Shown here: positions 17,985-27,552 of the stretch, one piece after another | Numbering within the stretch: position 1 is the first letter of the stretch | How the letters are laid out: each line of letters begins with the position of its first letter | Assembly (NCBI RefSeq): GCF_900638305.1 | Contig: NZ_LR134506.1 | Span: 992,001-1,056,000 of the forward strand | DNA from: Porphyromonas cangingivalis | Lineage (GTDB): Bacteria; Bacteroidota; Bacteroidia; Bacteroidales; Porphyromonadaceae | DNA: 64,000 nt | Direction: 5' to 3' | Program-made: the position numbers and the translations under genes | Notes under the pieces: model-generated | Told to the model about the DNA's origin: nothing | Databases searched by the model: none | The model's input: only the letters and a program-made list of their open reading frames with translations

Positions 17985-19234
17985 TTCGTATGGGCCGAGA
18001 TGCTCAGGATAGATATCATAGATGCGAGAGACGACCTCCCCCCTGCGATCTCTGTAATGAGAGAAGCCGCACGATGGATGGCCTTGATCGTCGCAGCAGG
18101 GTCAAGGCCACGCTCAAATCTGAACGAACTGTCCGAATTCAACGCATGACGACGAGCACTCTTGCGCACAAATGTGGGGTGGAACGTAGCCGACTCCAAG
18201 AAGAGATCCACAGTGTCTCCACTCACACCCGAGTCAATGCCCCCCATCACACCTGCGAGACAGAGCGGAGTCTGATCGTCACAAATGACAAGGTCTCTAT
18301 CCGATAGCTTGCGCTCTATGCCATCAAGTGTAGTGAGTGTCTCTCCCTCACGAGCAAGACGGACATGGATGCCACCTTTGACTTTACCGAGGTCGAAAGC
18401 ATGGAGAGGTTGACCGATCTCGTGGAGGACAAAGTTGGTGATGTCCACCACATTATTGATAGGTTTCTGACCGATCGACTCCAACGCCTGCCGGAGCCAC
18501 TTGGGCGAAGGCTCTACCTTCACACCCTTGATGACAATACCGCTATAACGGTGGCAAGCCTCGGGCGACTCCAAAGTCACTGAGATAGGCTCTTCGTCCG
18601 TAGGCGTCACAGCCCCTTCGGGATAACGCAAAGCAGTCTCTATGCCTCTGCTCTTGAGGTAAGCATAGAGGTCACGAGCGACCCCGTAGTGAGAAGTCGC
18701 ATCGACACGGTTAGGCGTGATGTCCACCTCGATGATCGCATCCGAAGAGATGTTGAAATACTCTGCAGCAGGCATACCGGCAGGCAAATCGTCAGGAAGC
18801 ACCATAATACCGTCATGGTTCGTCCCAAGGCCGATCTCCACCTCCGAGCACACCATCCCTCTGGATTCTTCGCCACGGATCTTACTCTTCTTGATCTTGA
18901 AGGACTCGTCCCCACTGTATAGGGTCGTACCTTCTGTCGCCACGACGACGGTCTGACCCGCAGCGATATTGGGCGCACCACAGACGATCTGAAGTGGCTC
19001 GGGACTGATCTCGGGACCGAGGTCGATGGTAGTCACGTGCAGGTGATCGGAGTTGGTATGCTCACGGCAGGTGAGGACCTTACCGATGACGAGCCCACGC
19101 AGTCCGCCCTTGACAGACTCATACTCCTCGACACCACCCACTTCGAGACCGATGGAGGTCAATACTTTCCCCACTTCTTCGGGAGACATATCGAAGTCTA
19201 TATACTTCTTCAACCAAGAGTAAGATATATTCAT
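17981..19234 (-). CDS. pheT: Phenylalanyl-tRNA synthetase beta subunit, N-terminal fragment
   Basis: The N-terminal half of PheT, which with PheS charges tRNA-Phe. It begins MNISYSWLKKYIDFDMSPEEV, has the tRNA-binding EMAP-like domain (GLVIGKVLTCREHTNSDHL), and the B3/B4 editing region (RYSGIVIKGVKVEPSPKWL, LAGVMGGIDSGV, SSFRFERGLDP). After TEIAGG the reading frame changes and 20 out-of-frame residues (RSSLASMISILSISAHTK and neighbours) precede a TGA. A single extra G in the six-G run would join the two fragments. The gene is essential in known bacteria, so a sequencing error or slippage is likelier than true loss. Confidence 0.9.
   Translation of the reverse strand: MNISYSWLKKYIDFDMSPEEVGKVLTSIGLEVGGVEEYESVKGGLRGLVIGKVLTCREHTNSDHLHVTTIDLGPEISPEPLQIVCGAPNIAAGQTVVVATEGTTLYSGDESFKIKKSKIRGEESRGMVCSEVEIGLGTNHDGIMVLPDDLPAGMPAAEYFNISSDAIIEVDITPNRVDATSHYGVARDLYAYLKSRGIETALRYPEGAVTPTDEEPISVTLESPEACHRYSGIVIKGVKVEPSPKWLRQALESIGQKPINNVVDITNFVLHEIGQPLHAFDLGKVKGGIHVRLAREGETLTTLDGIERKLSDRDLVICDDQTPLCLAGVMGGIDSGVSGDTVDLFLESATFHPTFVRKSARRHALNSDSSFRFERGLDPAATIKAIHRAASLITEIAGGRSSLASMISILSISAHTK
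18038..18043 (-). other. Frameshift site in pheT (six-base homopolymer)
   Basis: A run of six C on the plus strand (six G in the coding strand) lies where the PheT frame breaks. Seven G would restore continuous reading through GGEVVSRIYDIYPEHLG into the downstream fragment. Confidence 0.85.
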
Positions 19235-19301
19235 AATGGCTTAAATGTATTTTTTCAGTCAGATATACGCATACCGAATAGGTGTACAATGTTTTAGTAC
19301 G

Positions 19302-19309
19302 CAAATTTA
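19302..19309 (-). promoter_or_regulatory. -7 promoter box for pheT
   Basis: TAAATTTG on the minus strand (CAAATTTA on plus) matches the Bacteroidota -7 consensus about 70 bases upstream of the pheT start. Confidence 0.5.
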
Positions 19310-19610
19310 ATCATTTTCTGCCCATCTCAGACACTTGTTCACATCCAAAATTCAGGAATTCCGAACGTATCGAAATAAATCTTCCCCCTTTACCTCATTG
19401 CCTTCTGAAGAGAAAGAAATCAACGTCTCCGCCCAAGAGTACAAACAACAAAATCACAGTTATCGGTTTAACATTTGAAACCCATTTCCAAAAGGGACCT
19501 CTGCCACACATAATCAAATCCTCCTCGACAAGACCAAGCCAAGACAAGAGCGTACAGAAAGTGACACTTCACTCCGATTCTTGCTCCGTCTCTCCTTATT
19601 CGGCCATGGA

Positions 19611-19659
19611 CAGAACACATTCTGTCGGGCATCAAAATGTGTTCTGTCGTCTGACAGAA
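19611..19659. repeat. 22-bp-period repeat array, family I (locus B)
   Basis: TTCTGT units begin at 19618 and 19640, with CAGAA-like half-sites at 19611, 19633 (CAAAA) and 19655. All spacings are exactly 22 bases. Junctions form CAGAA-N4-TTCTG, for example CAGAACACATTCTG. Weaker related units may extend to either side. Confidence 0.75.
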
Positions 19660-19859
19660 ACATTCCGATCAACCGACTAACCTCCAAAATAACAAGGAAA
19701 TAAGTAAAAAGGACACACCTAAACTCCACCTATTTGGGACATAACCGATAACAAAGAAGTAAACCAGCACTACTATAAAAGGCAGCCATCTCAAACAAGA
19801 TTGGTAGTTTGCAAAGCATATTACTGTTAATCATAATTAAACACCCCCTTTTTCGTCAT

Positions 19860-19867
19860 TAACTTTG
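19860..19867 (+). promoter_or_regulatory. -7 promoter box for htrA
   Basis: TAACTTTG is an exact TAnnTTTG match 150 bases upstream of the htrA start, implying a leader of about 140 bases. Confidence 0.45.
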
Positions 19868-20016
19868 TTAAAAAGCACCGATGGCATTAGGAAAAACAGA
19901 AAGAATTTTATTTTCTTTGCGACTGACTGATACGTCCGGAGAGACACCAAAATCCCCTGTGACGAGATAAAATAAAGAGACATTCATTTCAATCATTATT
20001 CAAGACAATAAGAGAT

Positions 20017-21528
20017 ATGAAAAAAGAAATCAAAACAGCGTTGGCCCTCTTGGGCTGTTCGACCCTCAGTGCGGTGGGAGCCGTGGGGCTTTATGACTTC
20101 TACAAGACCAATCATACTTCGGAGGGAGCATCACACCCTTCGGAGCATGGACAAGGGACTTTCAAGACTGTAAACTATACTGCACCTGCCCTACTGGGGA
20201 CAGAGCACGCACCACAAGACTTCGTCGATGTGACGGAGCGTTCGATCAACGGCGTGGTCAACATACGTGCCGAGATCACGATGTCAAACAGAGACATGGG
20301 ACGTCAGTATATAGATCCGTTTGAGTTCTTCTTCGGGCCATACAACAGGCGCAACGACTCTCGCCAAGACCAAAAACGCCCGATGAAGGTCGGTATCGGA
20401 TCGGGAGTGATCATCTCCACGGATGGCTACATCATCACGAACCACCATGTCGTCGAGGATGCAACAAAACTTGTCGTCACGACGAACGACAACAGGGAAT
20501 GGGAAGCCACAGTCATCGGTTCGGATCCTGCGACTGACATTGCCCTCATCAAGATAGATGCGAAGGGTCTTTCGCCCATCCCGATCGGCGACAGCGAAAA
20601 GTTGCGCGTGGGTGAGTGGGTACTGGCAATCGGTAATCCTTTCAACCTCTCATCGACCGTCACTGCAGGGATCGTAAGTGCCAAGGGGCGTTCGAGCATG
20701 GCTCAGGGTGATCTGCGTATCGCATCTTTCATCCAGACGGATGCGGCGGTGAACTCGGGCAACAGTGGTGGAGCACTTGTCAACACGAAGGGCGAACTCA
20801 TCGGCATCAACACGATGATCTACTCTCAGACCGGCAACTTCGCAGGTTACTCCTTCGCTGTCCCCATGAGCATCGCCTCCAAGGTGGTCGAGGACATCAA
20901 GAAATATGGTACGGTCCAGCGTGCGGTACTGGGTATCGTCGGAAGCAACATCTCTTCGGATCTCACAAAGAAGTATGACCTCAAGATCACCGAGGGCGCG
21001 GCAGTAGTGGGATTTGCAGACCAAAGCCCAGCCAAAAGTGCCGGTGTGGTCGAAGGGGATATCCTCACCCACATCAACAAGGTACCGGTCCGTAGTATGG
21101 CGGAAGTCCAAGAGCAGGTGAGCAAGTACCGTCCGGGCGACAAGATCTCGATCACGCTCAACCGTAAGGGCAAGGAGGAGGTAATCAATCTCACCCTCAA
21201 GAATGCCCAAGGCACGACCGAAGCGGTGAGCAAGGTGACGGCATCATCTCTGGGAGCAGCCTTCAAGCCGTTGGATGCAGATGGTAAGAAACGCTTCGGT
21301 ATCAGCCACGGTGTGGTCGTCGCAGGCCTTGATGGTGGCAAACTGAGAGAGGCAGGTGTGCCCAAGGGCTTCATCATCCTCTCGATCAACAACGTCAAGG
21401 TGAGCACTTCGGACGATGTGGATGCCATCGTGAATGAGGTCATCAAGGAGTCTCCGGACAAGGTACTCTTCATCAAGGGGGCATACCCCAACGGTAAGAT
21501 CAAGTACTTTGCCGTAGATCTAAGCTAA
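20017..21528 (+). CDS. htrA: Periplasmic serine protease, DegP/HtrA family
   Basis: A 503-residue HtrA (Deg/Do) protease and chaperone for damaged envelope proteins. An N-terminal signal or membrane anchor (TALALLGCSTLSAVGAVGLY) leads into the trypsin-like domain. The catalytic triad is visible: His144 in TNHHVVEDA, Asp174 in DPATDIALI, and Ser250 in NSGNSGGALV. Two C-terminal PDZ domains follow (beginning around AVLGIVGSNIS and RFGISHGVVVAG). It is monocistronic, with its own promoter candidate and a strong terminator. The annotated Met fits the hydrophobic leader well. Confidence 0.95.
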   Translation: MKKEIKTALALLGCSTLSAVGAVGLYDFYKTNHTSEGASHPSEHGQGTFKTVNYTAPALLGTEHAPQDFVDVTERSINGVVNIRAEITMSNRDMGRQYIDPFEFFFGPYNRRNDSRQDQKRPMKVGIGSGVIISTDGYIITNHHVVEDATKLVVTTNDNREWEATVIGSDPATDIALIKIDAKGLSPIPIGDSEKLRVGEWVLAIGNPFNLSSTVTAGIVSAKGRSSMAQGDLRIASFIQTDAAVNSGNSGGALVNTKGELIGINTMIYSQTGNFAGYSFAVPMSIASKVVEDIKKYGTVQRAVLGIVGSNISSDLTKKYDLKITEGAAVVGFADQSPAKSAGVVEGDILTHINKVPVRSMAEVQEQVSKYRPGDKISITLNRKGKEEVINLTLKNAQGTTEAVSKVTASSLGAAFKPLDADGKKRFGISHGVVVAGLDGGKLREAGVPKGFIILSINNVKVSTSDDVDAIVNEVIKESPDKVLFIKGAYPNGKIKYFAVDLS

Positions 21529-21566
21529 GCAAATCAATCTTTCTTACAATAGTTAATACTCCTTGG

Positions 21567-21606
21567 GGGTGCATCATGAGGGATCATGGTGCACCCTCGC
21601 TTTTGT
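21567..21606 (+). terminator. Intrinsic terminator after htrA
   Basis: A 13-bp stem (21567-21579 with 21584-21596, one G-T pair, loop GGGA) is followed by a T-rich stretch. It lies 38 bases past the htrA stop, facing the convergent miaA gene. Confidence 0.8.
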
Positions 21607-21642
21607 GAAGAAAAGAAACAAAGGTGAAATAGGACGAATGAC

Positions 21643-22551
21643 TTATCCCTTGATACGAGCATCGATGTACGCCATCACTTCCTCAATATGTGTGGGGTGC
21701 ATCCACTCGATGAGTGGATCTCGTCGGTACCATGAGAGCTGTTTACGAGCATAGACTCTGGTATTTTTGCTGATCTTCAGGATGCACTCTTCGAGCGAAA
21801 TATCTCCGTCAAGATGAGCAAAGGCTTCTTTGTAACCAACGGTATTGAGAGCGTTGAGATGTCGATAAGGCAAGAACTGTCGGGCTTCGTCAATCAATCC
21901 TCGCTCCACCATGGAGACCACACGACTATTGATGCGTTCGTAAAGCTCGGCTCGGTCTCGTGTGAGACCTATCTTGATGATCTCGAAGGGGCGCACCTTA
22001 CGACTATGTGTGTGAAACGATGAGAATGGCAGCCCCGTCGTGAGGCACACCTCAAGAGCATGGATGATACGTTTATGGTTGTTTGGATCGATACACCCCA
22101 GATAGCCAGGATCGAGGATACGCAGCTCCTCTCTCATCTGCCCGACACCCTCCTGCTCAAATCTTCGCCACAACCTTTCGCGGATCTCAGGCTTGACATC
22201 GGGGATCTCGTCGATACCCTTTGCCACCGCATCTATATACATCATGGAGCCTCCGACGAGCAAGGCGACATCCTTATCTCGATGTACACTTTCTATAACA
22301 CGAAGTGCCTCCTGTTCGTACAGAGAGGCACTATAATATTCGGTAACATCACGTGTGGCGATAAAGTGGTGCTGCACCCTCTGAAGCATCTCCTCCGTGG
22401 GCGCATCCGTACCGATACTCATCCCCTTATATATCTGTCGGGAGTCGGCAGAGATAATGGGAGTATCGTACTTACATGCCACAGAAAGAGCAAGCTCGGA
22501 CTTGCCAACACCGGTGGGGCCTGTGATGATGATAAGGGTCTTGGTCGCCAA
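21643..22551 (-). CDS. miaA: tRNA dimethylallyltransferase MiaA
   Basis: MiaA adds a dimethylallyl group to A37 of tRNAs reading codons that start with U. The 302 residues are a normal length. The P-loop GPTGVGKSELAL lies at the N-terminus, followed by SADSRQIYKGMSIGTD, the GGSMMYIDAVAKG segment and the C-terminal TRVYARKQLSWYRRD motif. It is the last gene of a minus-strand run with the lipid A genes; the upstream hypothetical gene ends 15 bases before its start. Confidence 0.96.
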   Translation of the reverse strand: MATKTLIIITGPTGVGKSELALSVACKYDTPIISADSRQIYKGMSIGTDAPTEEMLQRVQHHFIATRDVTEYYSASLYEQEALRVIESVHRDKDVALLVGGSMMYIDAVAKGIDEIPDVKPEIRERLWRRFEQEGVGQMREELRILDPGYLGCIDPNNHKRIIHALEVCLTTGLPFSSFHTHSRKVRPFEIIKIGLTRDRAELYERINSRVVSMVERGLIDEARQFLPYRHLNALNTVGYKEAFAHLDGDISLEECILKISKNTRVYARKQLSWYRRDPLIEWMHPTHIEEVMAYIDARIKG

Positions 22552-22566
22552 GAGTCTTGAGGGGAT

Positions 22567-23151
22567 TTAGAAGATATCGTCCTCGATACCTATACCATGC
22601 TCATCGAGAGTATCCAAGCTGTCGAGCTCGAAGTCTTCATTGTAGAAATCATCGTCGTTGAAGTCATCATTGCTACCATAAGAGCCGCTCGAAGACTTCG
22701 CCACGGGAGGTGCCACGATGGGTGCTGCGAGGAGTTCTTCGATATCGCTCTCTTGTCGAGGAGGATTACCCTTACTACGCACGACCTCGGGCTTATCGAT
22801 GGTCTCACCATACACGATCTCTCTCAACTCGATGAAGAAAGCTCTATCGCCCAACGTATCGAAGTGATACATGAGCTTCTGTCTCTCTTCGGTGAGAAAC
22901 TCGTCGAGGGTAGTATCCTTCATGAGATAAACGTCCTCTTCCATACTGCGAGACTCATCGATCATAGAGACTTCTTTGGTCTTGTTCCACGACTCGTCAC
23001 AGATGGTGAAAGAGGTTATCTGTGAGGCCTCGTAACCCACGCTGTCGATGATCGCCTGATGGAAGTCCCAAAAAGTAACATCGGCATTGATCTTGATGTC
23101 TCTGCGGAAATCATCCACTTCATCGGAAATGATCACAAATCTATATATCAT
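22567..23151 (-). CDS. Plasmid pRiA4b ORF-3-like (IS1096 TnpR-like) family protein with acidic tail
   Basis: A 194-residue protein. The N-terminal half (MIYRFVIISDEVDDFRRDI, then TFWDFHQAIIDSVGYEA) matches the pRiA4b ORF-3-like fold, labelled in databases as an IS1096 passenger TnpR-like family. It is widespread as a chromosomal protein and is not evidence of a transposon here. The C-terminal 60 residues are very rich in Asp, Glu and Ser, probably disordered (NDDFNDDDFYNEDFELDS). It sits in the lipid A operon between lpxA and miaA. No function is established. Confidence 0.7.
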   Translation of the reverse strand: MIYRFVIISDEVDDFRRDIKINADVTFWDFHQAIIDSVGYEASQITSFTICDESWNKTKEVSMIDESRSMEEDVYLMKDTTLDEFLTEERQKLMYHFDTLGDRAFFIELREIVYGETIDKPEVVRSKGNPPRQESDIEELLAAPIVAPPVAKSSSGSYGSNDDFNDDDFYNEDFELDSLDTLDEHGIGIEDDIF

Positions 23152-23193
23152 GATGCGTCGTATCTAATAGTGATTATATGCGCTGACAGAATA

Positions 23194-23982
23194 TCAATCG
23201 ATTGAACCTCTGACGATGCCTCTCTTCGAATCTTTGATAAAATTCAAAATGAGATCACGCTCTTCGCAAGAGTCATACTCCCTCTCGATGGCATCAATGG
23301 CATCAGAGTTGTTGAGCCCACGGCTGTAAAGCGTACGGTAAACGTCGTTGATGAGGAATATCTGCTCGTTCGTAAAGCCTCTGCGACGAAGACCGACAAT
23401 GTTGATACCACAGTACATCGCGGGTTCGCGACCGATAAGAGTATAGGGTGGGATATCTTTGTTGATCCTTGATCCGCCTTGGATCATCACGTGCTTGGAG
23501 ATGCGGGCAAACTGATGCACAAGGGTACCACCACTGACGATGGCAAAGTCATCGATATGTACCTCTCCGGCAATCTGAGAGGCATTGCCGATAATGATAT
23601 TGTCCCCGAGGATACAGTCGTGTGCTATATGTGCATAAGCCATGAGAAGGCAATGCTTGCCGACCTTGGTAAGCCCTGCAGATGCCGTACCTCTATTGAT
23701 GGTACAACACTCCCTCACCACCGTATAGTCTCCCACGATGGCTACGGTATCCTCCCCTGCAAACTTCAAGTCTTGTGGGATACCCGAGATCACGGCATAA
23801 GGATGGATCTGACAATGCATACCTATACGTGCACCGTATCTGATCATGGCTCCCGAGTGGATATGAGTATAGTCTCCGATTTCGACATTCTCTTCGACGA
23901 CCGCAAAGGCGTCGATACGTACATGATCGCCTATTTTTGCGTCGGGGTGGACGATGGCCTGAGGATGTATGAGTTGTGACAT
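23194..23982 (-). CDS. lpxA: UDP-N-acetylglucosamine acyltransferase LpxA
   Basis: The first acyltransferase of lipid A synthesis, transferring a 3-hydroxyacyl chain from ACP to UDP-GlcNAc in the cytosol. At 262 residues it has the left-handed beta-helix hexapeptide pattern from the start (IHPQAIVHPDAKIGDHVRI). The catalytic His region is LLMAYAHIAHDCILGDN. The C-terminal helical domain (FTNEQIFLINDVYRTLYSRGL) is present. It follows lpxC/fabZ by 25 bases in the minus-strand lipid A operon. Confidence 0.96.
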   Translation of the reverse strand: MSQLIHPQAIVHPDAKIGDHVRIDAFAVVEENVEIGDYTHIHSGAMIRYGARIGMHCQIHPYAVISGIPQDLKFAGEDTVAIVGDYTVVRECCTINRGTASAGLTKVGKHCLLMAYAHIAHDCILGDNIIIGNASQIAGEVHIDDFAIVSGGTLVHQFARISKHVMIQGGSRINKDIPPYTLIGREPAMYCGINIVGLRRRGFTNEQIFLINDVYRTLYSRGLNNSDAIDAIEREYDSCEERDLILNFIKDSKRGIVRGSID

Positions 23983-24007
23983 AGTAATCTGTTGTTATGT
24001 TGTTCCG

Positions 24008-25408
24008 TTATTTCTTCGCCACCTGAGCCATAAATTCGGCTTCACAGACGAGTTTTTCTCCGACAAATACAAGACCTCTCATATTTGCTACGCCTCTGCG
24101 CAATGGAGAGATGAGTTGTAGCTTGAATATCAATGTATCACCGGGGACTACCTTTTGCCTGAACTTCACATTGTCTATCTTCATGAAGTAAGTAGAGTAC
24201 TGTGAAGGGTCGGGTATTTGGTTGAGGATCAATATCCCACCGACCTGCGCCATGGCTTCTATCTGAAGTACGCCGGGCATGACGGGTTCGTCCGGGAAAT
24301 GTCCTTCGAAGAAGTGTTCATTGCTGGTGACATTCTTGACACCGACGATACTGTTGGGTGTGATCTCTATGATCTTGTCCACCAGCAAGAAAGGAAAACG
24401 GTGGGGCAACATCCCCTTGATCGCATTCGTGTCGAATAGCGGTGTTGCGTTCGGATCATATAAGGGCGCCTGGCTTTCGTTCAAACGGATGTCTTTACGG
24501 ATAAGCTGAGCCAACTGATTGTTGATGTGGTGCCCGGGACAAGTCGCAATGACACGACCTTGGATACGCTTACCTATGAGGGCAAGGTCGCCGATGAGGT
24601 CGAGCAACTTGTGACGAGCAGGCTCATTGTTATACTTCAGAGGCTTATTATTGATGTACCCGAGCTGGTCGGCAGGCTTTGTCTGCACTCCCATGGAGAG
24701 GGCAAGTCTGTCGAGCTGCTCCTGAGGTATCTGTTTGTCGTATATGACGATGGCATTGTCGAGATCTCCCCCCTTGATAAGGTCCTTTTCGAGAAGCACT
24801 TCGATCTCCCTCACAAAGACAAAAGTCCTTGCCATAGATATCTCCTCCTCAAAGTCCCTGATATCTTCGAGGGTTGCATACTGATTGGACAAGATCGGAG
24901 AATCAAAGGAAATCAAAACATTCAACGCAAAGTGATCATCCGGTAATAAGAGAAGAGACGATCCGGTATTGGGGTTGGTCACTTCGATCTTTTTCTTCAC
25001 GATGTACACATCACGTACAAAATCCTGCTCCACGACACCGACCTCACGGATCTTCTTGACATACTCGACAGAACTACCATCAAGGATCGGAAACTCGGGA
25101 GCATCCACCTCGATAAGACAGTTGTCGACACCCATGGCGTAGAGTGCTGCCATGGCATGCTCCACGGTGCTGACCTGCAGGCTTTGGTTGGAGAGGACTG
25201 TCCCTCTATCCGTCTTGGAGACATGCTCCGCCAAAGCCGGGATGGTAGGATTGTCCGGAAGATCGACACGACGTATCTTGATGCCATGATTCTCCGGTGC
25301 GGGAGAAAACTTGATATGTATCTCCAAGCCTGTATGCAGGCCTTTACCGGTCAACTCGAATGCAGAAGCCAGTGTTTGTTGTTTATCCATTATCGTTGAC
25401 ATATCCAC
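24008..25408 (-). CDS. lpxC/fabZ: Bifunctional UDP-3-O-acyl-N-acetylglucosamine deacetylase / (3R)-hydroxyacyl-ACP dehydratase
   Basis: A fusion of LpxC (first about 310 residues) and FabZ (last about 140), 466 residues. The LpxC part shows QQTLASAFELTGKGLHTG, the DAPEFPILDGSS motif, and the zinc region HKLLDLIGDLALIGKRIQG with HH in GHHINNQ. The FabZ part shows LPHRFPFLLVDKI and the catalytic-site segment HFFEGHFPDEPVMPGVLQIEAMAQ. This fusion is a known Bacteroidota trait linking the committed step of lipid A synthesis to hydroxyacyl-ACP consumption. The start may instead be the Met seven codons in (MDKQQT). Confidence 0.95.
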   Translation of the reverse strand: MDMSTIMDKQQTLASAFELTGKGLHTGLEIHIKFSPAPENHGIKIRRVDLPDNPTIPALAEHVSKTDRGTVLSNQSLQVSTVEHAMAALYAMGVDNCLIEVDAPEFPILDGSSVEYVKKIREVGVVEQDFVRDVYIVKKKIEVTNPNTGSSLLLLPDDHFALNVLISFDSPILSNQYATLEDIRDFEEEISMARTFVFVREIEVLLEKDLIKGGDLDNAIVIYDKQIPQEQLDRLALSMGVQTKPADQLGYINNKPLKYNNEPARHKLLDLIGDLALIGKRIQGRVIATCPGHHINNQLAQLIRKDIRLNESQAPLYDPNATPLFDTNAIKGMLPHRFPFLLVDKIIEITPNSIVGVKNVTSNEHFFEGHFPDEPVMPGVLQIEAMAQVGGILILNQIPDPSQYSTYFMKIDNVKFRQKVVPGDTLIFKLQLISPLRRGVANMRGLVFVGEKLVCEAEFMAQVAKK

Positions 25409-25414
25409 TCGATT

Positions 25415-26464
25415 TTATTTTTCAGCCAAAGCCGCCTTGAGGCTTTCGATCTCTTTCCTGAGAGCATCGATCTCTCTCGATAGCTCGGGCAAACGTGAAT
25501 AAATAGCTGCCGCCTTCATGGCGCGCATATGGGGCTGAGAAGGAGTACCGAAGACGGTGATCCCCTCTGTCTTGATGCTACTGAGGACACCCGACTGTGC
25601 CGCAAAGGTGACATTGTCAGCGGTGGTGAGGTGTCCGGCTATACCGACCTGCCCCCCCATCCTGTTCCAACGTCCGATCTTCACCGAGCCTGCGATACCA
25701 CTCTGAGCTGCCATGACGGTATGCTCACCCACTTCGGAGTTGTGAGCGATCTGGACGAGGTTGTCGAGCTTCGCGCCCTTTCGGATGATCGTCGACCCTA
25801 TCACCGCTCGGTCGATACAGGTATTTGCTCCCACCTCGACATTATCTTCGAGGACGACATTTCCGTTTTGTGGGATCTTGTCATACCCTTCAGCCGTAGG
25901 TGCAAAACCAAATCCATCAGCACCAATCACTGCCCCCGAATGGAGGATACACTTCGGTCCGATGATGCTGTCCGAGCATACAGTCACGTGTTGATAGAGG
26001 ATACAGCCCTCACCGACACGGGCATTCTGACCAACGAAAGCCCCCTCCATCACCATGGTCCGGTCACCGATCTTGGCATTCTTCTGTATGACGGCAAAAG
26101 GTGCGATGTACACATCCTTGCCGACCTCTGCCGATGGGTCGACGAATGCCAAGTGAGATATGCCCGGCTCAGGACGCATGGCTTCCTCTCTGAGCTTGAG
26201 AAGCTGTGCAAGTGCACTGTAAGCATCCTCGACACGGATGAGTGTCGCTGTGACGGGCTTGGTGGGTGTGAAGTCCTTACTGACAAGGACAGCTCCACAC
26301 TTGGTGGTGTAGACGTGCGGTTCGTAGTTCATGTTAGAGAGAAAGGTCAGCTGTTCGGCCGAGCCCTCCTCGATCTTACCGATGTCGGTAAGCTGAATAT
26401 CGGGATTCCCTTCGACAGTACCTTGGAGGTAATCAGCGATCTGTTGGGCGGTGAATTTGAGCAT
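25415..26464 (-). CDS. lpxD: UDP-3-O-acylglucosamine N-acyltransferase LpxD
   Basis: LpxD adds the second hydroxyacyl chain in lipid A synthesis. The 349 residues comprise an N-terminal uridine-binding domain ([19 protein letters not shown]) and a long hexapeptide-repeat beta-helix with the catalytic region [28 protein letters not shown]-terminal coiled helix ends the protein ([22 protein letters not shown]). It lies 37 bases after pyrF and six bases before lpxC/fabZ, so it is in the same operon. Confidence 0.96.
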   Translation of the reverse strand: MLKFTAQQIADYLQGTVEGNPDIQLTDIGKIEEGSAEQLTFLSNMNYEPHVYTTKCGAVLVSKDFTPTKPVTATLIRVEDAYSALAQLLKLREEAMRPEPGISHLAFVDPSAEVGKDVYIAPFAVIQKNAKIGDRTMVMEGAFVGQNARVGEGCILYQHVTVCSDSIIGPKCILHSGAVIGADGFGFAPTAEGYDKIPQNGNVVLEDNVEVGANTCIDRAVIGSTIIRKGAKLDNLVQIAHNSEVGEHTVMAAQSGIAGSVKIGRWNRMGGQVGIAGHLTTADNVTFAAQSGVLSSIKTEGITVFGTPSQPHMRAMKAAAIYSRLPELSREIDALRKEIESLKAALAEK

Positions 26465-26500
26465 AATGTTTTATTTTGTTTCGGACACCAGCGATGAAGC

Positions 26501-27334
26501 TTAAAGAAGACCGTGTTCGAGCAAGCTCTTCTCCATGTCGATCTGAAGCAACTTTGCCTGCTCAGCTGCTTTTTCGGCAAAGTGTTCGCTACTGTCGGCA
26601 TAGATGATACTGCGCGAAGCATTGACAAGGAGTCCGCACTCCGAGTTCATACCGTACTCGCAGACCTCTTCGAGCGAACCTCCCTGCGTACCGATACCGG
26701 GGACGAGGAGGAAACTCTTGGGGGCGATGGCACGGATATCTTTGAAGAGTCTGGCCTGTGTCGCTCCGGCGACAAACATGATGTTGTCCTCGTTGCCCCA
26801 CTCATGCGAAGTCTTGATCACGCGCTCAAAGAGACGCTCTCCGTCCTCCCCCACGACAAGGTGCTGGAAGTCTGCCGACCCCTCATTCGAAGTGAGGGCA
26901 AGCAGGATCACCCACTTGTCCGAATACTGCAAAAACGGACGCACACTGTCCGAGCCCATATAGGGAGCGACCGTCACGGCATCGGCCTTGAAGACGTCGA
27001 AGAACGTACGTGCATACATATCCGAAGTATTGCCGATATCCCCACGCTTGGCATCGGCGATGATGAAGATGTCGGGATACTGCTCCTTGATAAAACTGAT
27101 GGTCTTCTGCAACGCAAGGAATCCATACGACCCCATGGACTCATAGAAAGCTATGTTGGGCTTGTAAGCGACGGTGTATGGTGCTGTCTGCTCGACTATC
27201 CTTTTGTTAAACTCAAATATAGGGTCATCACAGTCTTTGACACAGTCAGGTATCTTACGGATATCCGTGTCCAAGCCTACGCACAAGAATGAACGCTTCA
27301 GTTTTATCTGCTCGAAAAGTTGTTGTCTATTCAT
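26501..27334 (-). CDS. pyrF: Orotidine 5'-phosphate decarboxylase
   Basis: PyrF makes UMP from OMP, the last step of de novo pyrimidine synthesis. The 277-residue length and motifs place it in the longer subfamily found in Bacteroidota, actinobacteria and myxobacteria. The catalytic Asp-Lys-Asp cluster is [18 protein letters not shown], and the phosphate loop lies around [15 protein letters not shown]. It heads the minus-strand run into lpxD and has its own -7 box. UMP supply to UDP-sugar synthesis gives a loose link to lipid A (inference). Confidence 0.95.
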   Translation of the reverse strand: MNRQQLFEQIKLKRSFLCVGLDTDIRKIPDCVKDCDDPIFEFNKRIVEQTAPYTVAYKPNIAFYESMGSYGFLALQKTISFIKEQYPDIFIIADAKRGDIGNTSDMYARTFFDVFKADAVTVAPYMGSDSVRPFLQYSDKWVILLALTSNEGSADFQHLVVGEDGERLFERVIKTSHEWGNEDNIMFVAGATQARLFKDIRAIAPKSFLLVPGIGTQGGSLEEVCEYGMNSECGLLVNASRSIIYADSSEHFAEKAAEQAKLLQIDMEKSLLEHGLL

Positions 27335-27375
27335 GTTCTTAAATTGTCACAGCGTTTGGGAGCTGTAAATCTTGA

Positions 27376-27383
27376 CAAATATA
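27376..27383 (-). promoter_or_regulatory. -7 promoter box for the pyrF-lpx operon
   Basis: TATATTTG on the minus strand is an exact -7 consensus match 42 bases upstream of the pyrF start. Confidence 0.5.
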
Positions 27384-27552
27384 CATAAAAAGGTCGATAC
27401 CTCTACATCATTGCACCCATCCTTGCATGGAGCGAAAGACAGACAATGTCGATCTCACTTGCTCAGGGAGGACTCTTGAGCTACACAGCATGGATCAATC
27501 CTTTCCATCTCTGCCCCCGGGATTTCAGCTCCGAAAAGGGAGCAATGATGAG

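Larger units (their letters stand above)
19235..20016. other. Long divergent intergenic region between pheT and htrA
   Basis: About 780 bases between two divergent genes. No credible coding frame was seen. It contains a -7 box for pheT, a family I 22-bp repeat array, and a -7 box for htrA. The remaining AT-rich DNA (19310-19580 and 19690-19850) holds nothing I recognise. Confidence 0.6.

Noticed and set aside
22567-23151. Transposon passenger gene or insertion sequence
   Set aside because: No transposase, terminal inverted repeats or target duplications are nearby, and the gene sits tightly within an operon.
25529-26497. Plus-strand open frame of 322 codons opposite lpxD
   Set aside because: It is a shadow of lpxD; the translation has low-complexity Cys/His/Asp-rich character and no family resemblance.
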